From: Limnoperna fortunei
Lineage: Eukaryota > Mollusca > Bivalvia > Mytilida > Modiolidae
Assembly (NCBI GenBank): GCA_944474755.1
Contig: OX104113.1
Coordinates: 68,965,944 to 69,029,943, forward strand
Direction: 5' to 3'
Length of the DNA: 64,000 nt
Shown: piece by piece, positions 62,601 to 64,000 of the stretch
Layout: each line of letters opens with the position of its first letter
Numbering within the stretch: the first letter of the stretch is position 1
Position numbers and translations under genes: made by a program
The notes under the pieces: generated by a model
Seen by the model: only the letters and a program-made list of their open reading frames with translations
Told to the model about the DNA's origin: nothing
Database searches by the model: none

Positions 62601-63713
62601 AACCTTATTGTGATTCCATTTTGCCCTTGTTTATTTTAAAAAAATGTATTGAAATCCATCTGTGATTTTGAAGAGTTGGCCTATGTCACCTTTTAATTAT
62701 ATTTTATTTAGGTCAGATTTTTCATCGGAGCATCATGTTTATCATGTTAATGTGCCATTTTATAACAAACGGTAATATTCAAAACAATATAAGCTGGTCA
62801 ATGTCTGACTTTTACTTTTGTACACAAAAAATAAGCAGTTTCTGTTCTGAATATGCATGTCCTTGGTGCAAGAGATTGCAAATGTGATGCTGTGTTGAGA
62901 ATTGCAAAGATAAAAACATAATTAATATTTTGGCAGTCAATTTAAACAAAATTTCATTTAAGTCTGTTAAAATATTTGTAACAGTACATTTCTACATTCA
63001 TTAGATGGCTTGATAATTTAAATTTGAGGAAAAAGCTCAGATCTTAGTTAAATCTCAAAGTCTTATAAAGTTTTATAAAACTGGGGTCAGATTGGTTTCA
63101 TTCTAGATCTGGCACATTCTTCATATTTTATGTACAACAACTAAAATGATGTCTGCATGTTTATCTATGCAATTCAGATGTGCTAGATTGTGTAGATATG
63201 AGGTAGTGTCTGCTTAGGTAATGATGCATGCATTTTGGATTTGTCCTTTAAGTCTAATGTCACTGCTTATAGATAAAATATGTCGTTTTAATTCATTAAT
63301 ATAATCTTTGATGTTGTCAGAAGATCAATGCAAATTAATTATTTATACAGAAAAAATATCTACCGTAAAAAGCTGTGTATAGTCCGCATTAACGTATTGT
63401 CCGCACCCCTTTCTCGGGCCAGAAAATTGGGGAAAAATTTGTATATGCATGTACAATCCGCACGTAAAAAATTTCAAAAAACATCTCAAGATGAAGGCAT
63501 GTTTTTAAGTTTTTTAAAAAGTGTTGTTCTACATAAAAAACACAATCATAATGGGAACTGGAACAAAAAATCGCCAAATGACGAATTATGTATTTTTATT
63601 CTTAATGCAAAAACTTTTTTTTTCAGAAAACACAAATTTGATTATCATTGGATCACCAAAATATAATATAAAGACTTCCATGTTTTTGCAGAAAATACCA
63701 GTTGATGTGGATG
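38549..63713 (+). CDS. secreted serine hydrolase, S9 prolyl-oligopeptidase / alpha-beta hydrolase type (3' end beyond window)
   Basis: Up to 13 exons join with consistent phases into about 883 codons, still open at the window edge. Exon 1 (proposed) encodes a hydrophobic leader. A large N-terminal region (IRQWSYIGPFVIGKTEFDGD) leads to the alpha/beta-hydrolase core: LTLHGT oxyanion-type turn, nucleophile elbow GHSMGGHG (Ser about 515 of the model), acid GRNDRTVP (Asp about 600), and EGKEHWWWD (His about 632). A C-terminal extension follows with SYGPARRIAENKFYIV and NLIIIGSP blocks. Triad order and spacing fit a serine hydrolase of the S9 kind. The substrate is unknown and could be a peptide or an ester. 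I do not recognise a named vertebrate orthologue. Confidence 0.85.
38680..39419. mobile_element. MITE-like element with 20-bp perfect inverted repeats
   Basis: ttcccacttggtctactccc on the left is exactly complementary to gggagtagaccaagtgggaa on the right. The right end has several variant 15-bp units (gggagtagaccaaac / gggagtagactaacc). About 740 bp, no ORF. Starts about 50 bp after the proposed first exon of the hydrolase. Confidence 0.75.
39455..39635 (+). repeat. second SINE-like family fragment
   Basis: gttgttaaagttgtttggtg then ggttcgagtttcattcactg (B-box-like), ending with tcttgagatcaatatata. Recurs at 40806-40997 by duplication and, more diverged, at 42513-42615. Confidence 0.65.
39648..39910 (+). 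mobile_element. SINE copy with perfect 12-bp target-site duplication (unit 1)
   Basis: Starts ggggcctcggtggccgagtg, B-box-like gggttcgattctcactgc, tail caccatcaaacaaacaaaaa. CTTAACCCAACA flanks it at 39636-39647 and 39911-39922. Confidence 0.95.
40437..41802. repeat. tandem duplication ~1.37 kb, unit 2
   Basis: Nearly identical to unit 1, with a few substitutions (cataatatg/cattatatg) and a 4-bp difference (agtgattgagc against agtgatttcaagagc) inside the transposase. Continuity with 41803 onward shows unit 2 has the original right-hand context. Confidence 0.95.
41010..41272 (+). mobile_element. SINE copy (unit 2 of the tandem duplication)
   Basis: Same insertion with the same CTTAACCCAACA flanks (40998-41009 and 41273-41284); copied by the segmental duplication rather than by a second insertion. 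Confidence 0.95.
42513..42615 (+). repeat. second SINE-like family fragment
   Basis: gatggccaagttgttaaagt, ggttcgagtttcattcactg and tcttgagatcaatatata match the copies at 39455 and 40806 but lack the middle portion. Confidence 0.6.
42640..43545 (-). pseudogene. CR1-like LINE reverse transcriptase remnant
   Basis: Minus strand, several frames: GIPQSSVLGPILFTIYINDL near 43520-43455, LFADNTKIY near 43430-43405 (canonical FADD altered to FADN), VQRQATRLIPGLNHLSYRE near 42985-42930, then LQYRRFRADMIDTIK near 42905-42860. Frameshifts and the altered catalytic box show it is dead. Different lineage from the LINE at 321-1075. Confidence 0.82.
43590..43710 (+). repeat. SINE 3' tail fragment
   Basis: ggctttctttcccaataaaa, aactggacgtcatg and agtgctgaaagtgatgttaa, followed by aaacaaacag. 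Only the 3' end; the head is absent. Confidence 0.65.
43938..44051 (+). CDS. hydrolase, exon 2
   Basis: Acceptor ttctaatgtag, donor TAT|GTGAGT; encodes SVESFLQDELKQFELNGRTC and more, 38 codons, phase 0 both sides. Open and helical in character, but no family match of its own. Confidence 0.6.
44618..44849. repeat. 116-bp perfect-looking tandem duplication
   Basis: gagtttttgagaaattggca starts at 44618 and 44734 and the intervening 116 bp recur essentially unchanged. Intron 2 of the hydrolase. Confidence 0.93.
44919..46415. mobile_element. TTAA-flanked inverted-repeat element, copy 2 (1.5 kb)
   Basis: AGGGAAACTTCGC and GCGAAGTTTCCCT ends inside TTAA (44915-44918 and 46416-46419). Same internal sequence as 31819-33389 with small indels, same orientation. 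Intron 2 of the hydrolase. Confidence 0.9.
46781..47991 (+). CDS. hydrolase, large exon 3 (N-terminal domain and start of hydrolase fold)
   Basis: Acceptor tatttttcag, donor AAG|GTAATC; 1211 nt open. Contains QWSYIGPFVIGKTEFDG, WQGWIVGEFTVNDKNQYVSV (beta-rich), and CPVVLTLHGT near the end. An upstream ATG at 46763 is in frame but lies in the intron before the acceptor. Confidence 0.93.
48281..48411 (+). CDS. hydrolase exon 4
   Basis: Acceptor tgttttttcag; encodes HGAHNWEGPGVLTAMTALKT and ends FRVIFAG; donor G|GTTTGT, phase 1. Confidence 0.92.
49165..49291 (+). CDS. hydrolase exon 5 (nucleophile elbow)
   Basis: Begins in the Gly codon of GHSMGGHGALNLATHYPD; the Ser is the predicted nucleophile. 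Ends NLFF + AG at the donor. Confidence 0.95.
49601..50169. mobile_element. 569-bp MITE with ~38-bp inverted repeats and TA duplication
   Basis: Left end GACAGGTTGAGATC, right end complement of GACAGGTTGAGATG; both continue inward as aacttgtac..ggtacg. TA at 49599-49600 and 50170-50171. Intron 5 of the hydrolase. Confidence 0.85.
50305..50404 (+). CDS. hydrolase exon 6
   Basis: Acceptor tacttgcag; encodes HDIATSHVDPSVKSLMEASV; donor CAG|GTATAC, phase 0. Confidence 0.9.
50741..51000 (+). mobile_element. SINE copy
   Basis: Full length, plus orientation; head ggggcctcggtggctgagtg, tail attcaaacaaacaaacaaat. taattttt occurs on both sides. Intron 6 of the hydrolase. Confidence 0.9.
51189..51337 (+). 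CDS. hydrolase exon 7 (catalytic Asp and His)
   Basis: Encodes YIPVLIRTGRNDRTVPPYYL and LEGKEHWWWDTK, giving the acid and base of the triad. Donor AA|GTAGGA, phase 2. Confidence 0.95.
51723..51963 (+). CDS. hydrolase exon 8
   Basis: Acceptor ttttttttcag; encodes ETNDGGVVHDKQIRDFTAKV and PFRLSKIE; four Cys in the middle suggest disulphides in a secreted protein. Donor GAG|GTATAT. Confidence 0.9.
52308..52535. repeat. dispersed molluscan-type repeat fragment
   Basis: Begins tataccccctgcaaacttgt and includes ctgcttgacacattttgatg and a right end with agcggggatatccctttgtg. The layout is reminiscent of repeats common in mollusc genomes (from memory); no ends determined. Confidence 0.45.
53328..53545 (-). 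mobile_element. SINE copy, internally shortened
   Basis: Minus orientation; gtttgtttgaatgtcg tail to the ttggccgagtggttaaggta head, lacking the caccctgcctgcagtgag segment. Intron 8 of the hydrolase. Confidence 0.85.
54345..54452 (+). CDS. hydrolase exon 9
   Basis: Acceptor cttttttag; encodes GIFSDDVLSVNTTNVLQFSF to LPKTFQ; donor CAG|GTAACT; 36 codons. Confidence 0.85.
54530..54778. mobile_element. fragment of the TTAA-flanked element (right end)
   Basis: tatggcagcacccatataca, cacctttaattcactctaga and gaagtttccgttcaaa match the right ends of the two longer copies with substitutions. The left ~1.2 kb is missing. Confidence 0.8.
55735..55849. repeat. foldback with 43-bp perfect arms
   Basis: Arms 55735-55777 and 55807-55849 are exactly complementary (including catggctgccccaattttat), with a 29-bp spacer. 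Intron 9 of the hydrolase. Small MITE or foldback element. Confidence 0.93.
56418..56481 (+). CDS. hydrolase exon 10
   Basis: Acceptor atttatag; encodes VDDSPISYNKDESITYICKD; donor AAAG|GTATAG, phase 1. Confidence 0.8.
57200..57304 (+). CDS. hydrolase exon 11
   Basis: Acceptor tttattacag; encodes DGWQVCKKEIGTLNRGPSSY and AENKFYIVV; donor TTG|GTAGGT. The donor is only 45 bp from the start of a transposable element. Confidence 0.88.
57349..58069. mobile_element. 721-bp MITE-like element
   Basis: Left end ACCGTAAATCGGGTTATTTT, right end complement of ACCGTAAATGGGGTTATTTT. Subterminal words ccaaaattaaac and accaaaataaa recur on both sides. Begins 45 bp after the exon 11 donor. Confidence 0.82.
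58676..59110. repeat. three diverged ~150-bp tandem units
   Basis: Units start near 58680, 58845 and 59000 and share ttctcggcttctactaaagg, gattgatttcaaatttggtg and gttatctacttcctrttttcc-like words. The third is most diverged. Confidence 0.8.
60547..60662. repeat. short inverted-repeat element (~115 bp)
   Basis: acttgccacaagtctctttg at the left is complementary to gacttgtggcaagt preceded by aaattcaaacg at the right. Intron 11 of the hydrolase. Confidence 0.75.
61078..61236. mobile_element. 159-bp foldback inserted in a SINE tail, TTTGAAT duplicated
   Basis: Starts CACAGG and ends CCTGTG; arms are complementary over about 75 nt (central ttttgttatagtgtgtgtgg). TTTGAAT flanks it at 61071-61077 and 61237-61243. 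The sequence to the right is the tail of a minus-strand SINE. Confidence 0.9.
61237..61457 (-). mobile_element. SINE copy, degenerate, tail interrupted
   Basis: atggtgtttaatgccacttt tail to the tggctgagtggttaaggcag head on the minus strand; the body is shortened. Its tail region contains the foldback at 61078-61236. Confidence 0.8.
61618..61700 (+). ncRNA. degenerate hammerhead ribozyme motif, solo
   Basis: CUGAUGA at 61631-61637, stem II GUCU/AGAC intact, but the catalytic GAAA is changed to CAAA; then the CGCGCGUC cleavage region and UGGCAU. Followed by cttgggtagttttgataatg, like the sequence after the hammerheads at 3.1 and 3.4 kb. No body or second copy nearby. Predicted inactive. Confidence 0.7.
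62326..62457 (+). CDS. hydrolase exon 12
   Basis: Acceptor taattgtag; encodes GTTGDTETVFYIQQFAVYIA and a segment ending QDLEDTEI; donor ATAG|GTTGTA, phase 1. Confidence 0.88.
63627..63713 (+). CDS. hydrolase exon 13 (last in window)
   Basis: Acceptor tttttttcag; encodes ENTNLIIIGSPKYNIKTSMF and PVDVD; donor ATG|GTTTGT. The gene continues beyond the right edge. Confidence 0.82.
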
Positions 63714-64000
63714 GTTTGTAGAATTCTGTTCACAATTTGTAAAGTTGTTACAAGTATATTTTTTTGTAAAGAAATAGTCATGACCATCATTGATTTTTTT
63801 GTCAGTAAATGTTTCATTACAGTATGTATGTATACCAACAGCTAAGCAACAGATCAACTTTTTTACTTACATTTAAATCAAGCACCATTATATTCAATTG
63901 ATTGATGGTAAATCTATTGTAATCCTCAAATTGTTGCACTTTCATTTTTGGGGTTTACAATTTCTTTGATAAGGAAACATTTTATATTGTTAGAAATTTG

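Overview
The window is AT-rich eukaryotic nuclear DNA from a mollusc, most likely a mytilid bivalve. The evidence is split genes with GT-AG introns, many tRNA-derived SINE copies with direct repeats at their ends, CR1/jockey-like LINE fragments, many inverted-repeat DNA elements, and a degenerate hammerhead-ribozyme repeat of the type I recall as abundant in mussels. The species is inferred, not proven. There are no operons, CRISPR arrays or intact tRNA/rRNA genes.

Three host genes can be modelled with splice phases that agree. (1) A small multi-pass membrane protein resembling vertebrate TMEM72, + strand, four coding exons, 5117-11055. (2) GNPAT, the peroxisomal dihydroxyacetone-phosphate acyltransferase that starts ether-lipid (plasmalogen) synthesis, - strand, 13 exons found between 31292 and 15447; the first coding exon is not found and the last is ambiguous. 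(3) A large, probably secreted serine hydrolase of the alpha/beta-hydrolase / S9 prolyl-oligopeptidase type, + strand, 12 well-supported exons from 43938 to 63713 plus a proposed signal-peptide exon at 38549. It runs off the right edge. GNPAT and the hydrolase are divergently transcribed from a repeat-filled spacer (31.3-38.5 kb).

Layout: 0-1.1 kb LINE fragment; 2.0-4.7 kb SINE pieces and a 351-bp unit bounded by two hammerhead-like motifs (retrozyme-like); 5.1-11.1 kb TMEM72-like gene; 11.75-12.35 kb an array of fifteen 40-bp repeats with no difference seen between copies; 13.5-17.1 kb inverted-repeat elements, including one with five ~146-bp internal repeats; 15.4-31.3 kb GNPAT, its introns loaded with SINEs, a hAT-like element, a Crypton-like fragment with a 141-bp palindrome, and a SINE split by a 1.9-kb element with long terminal inverted repeats; 31.8-33.4 and 44.9-46.4 kb two copies of one TTAA-flanked element; 34.2-35.7 kb an element carrying nuclear-receptor-like half-sites; 38.5-63.7 kb the hydrolase, whose first intron holds a hAT-type transposase pseudogene, a 1.36-kb tandem duplication and a CR1-like LINE.

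The three genes show no functional linkage. The most unusual content is the transposable-element layer: ribozyme-bearing repeats, nested insertions that can be ordered in time, near-perfect palindromes, and a partial exon duplicate beside a real splice donor.
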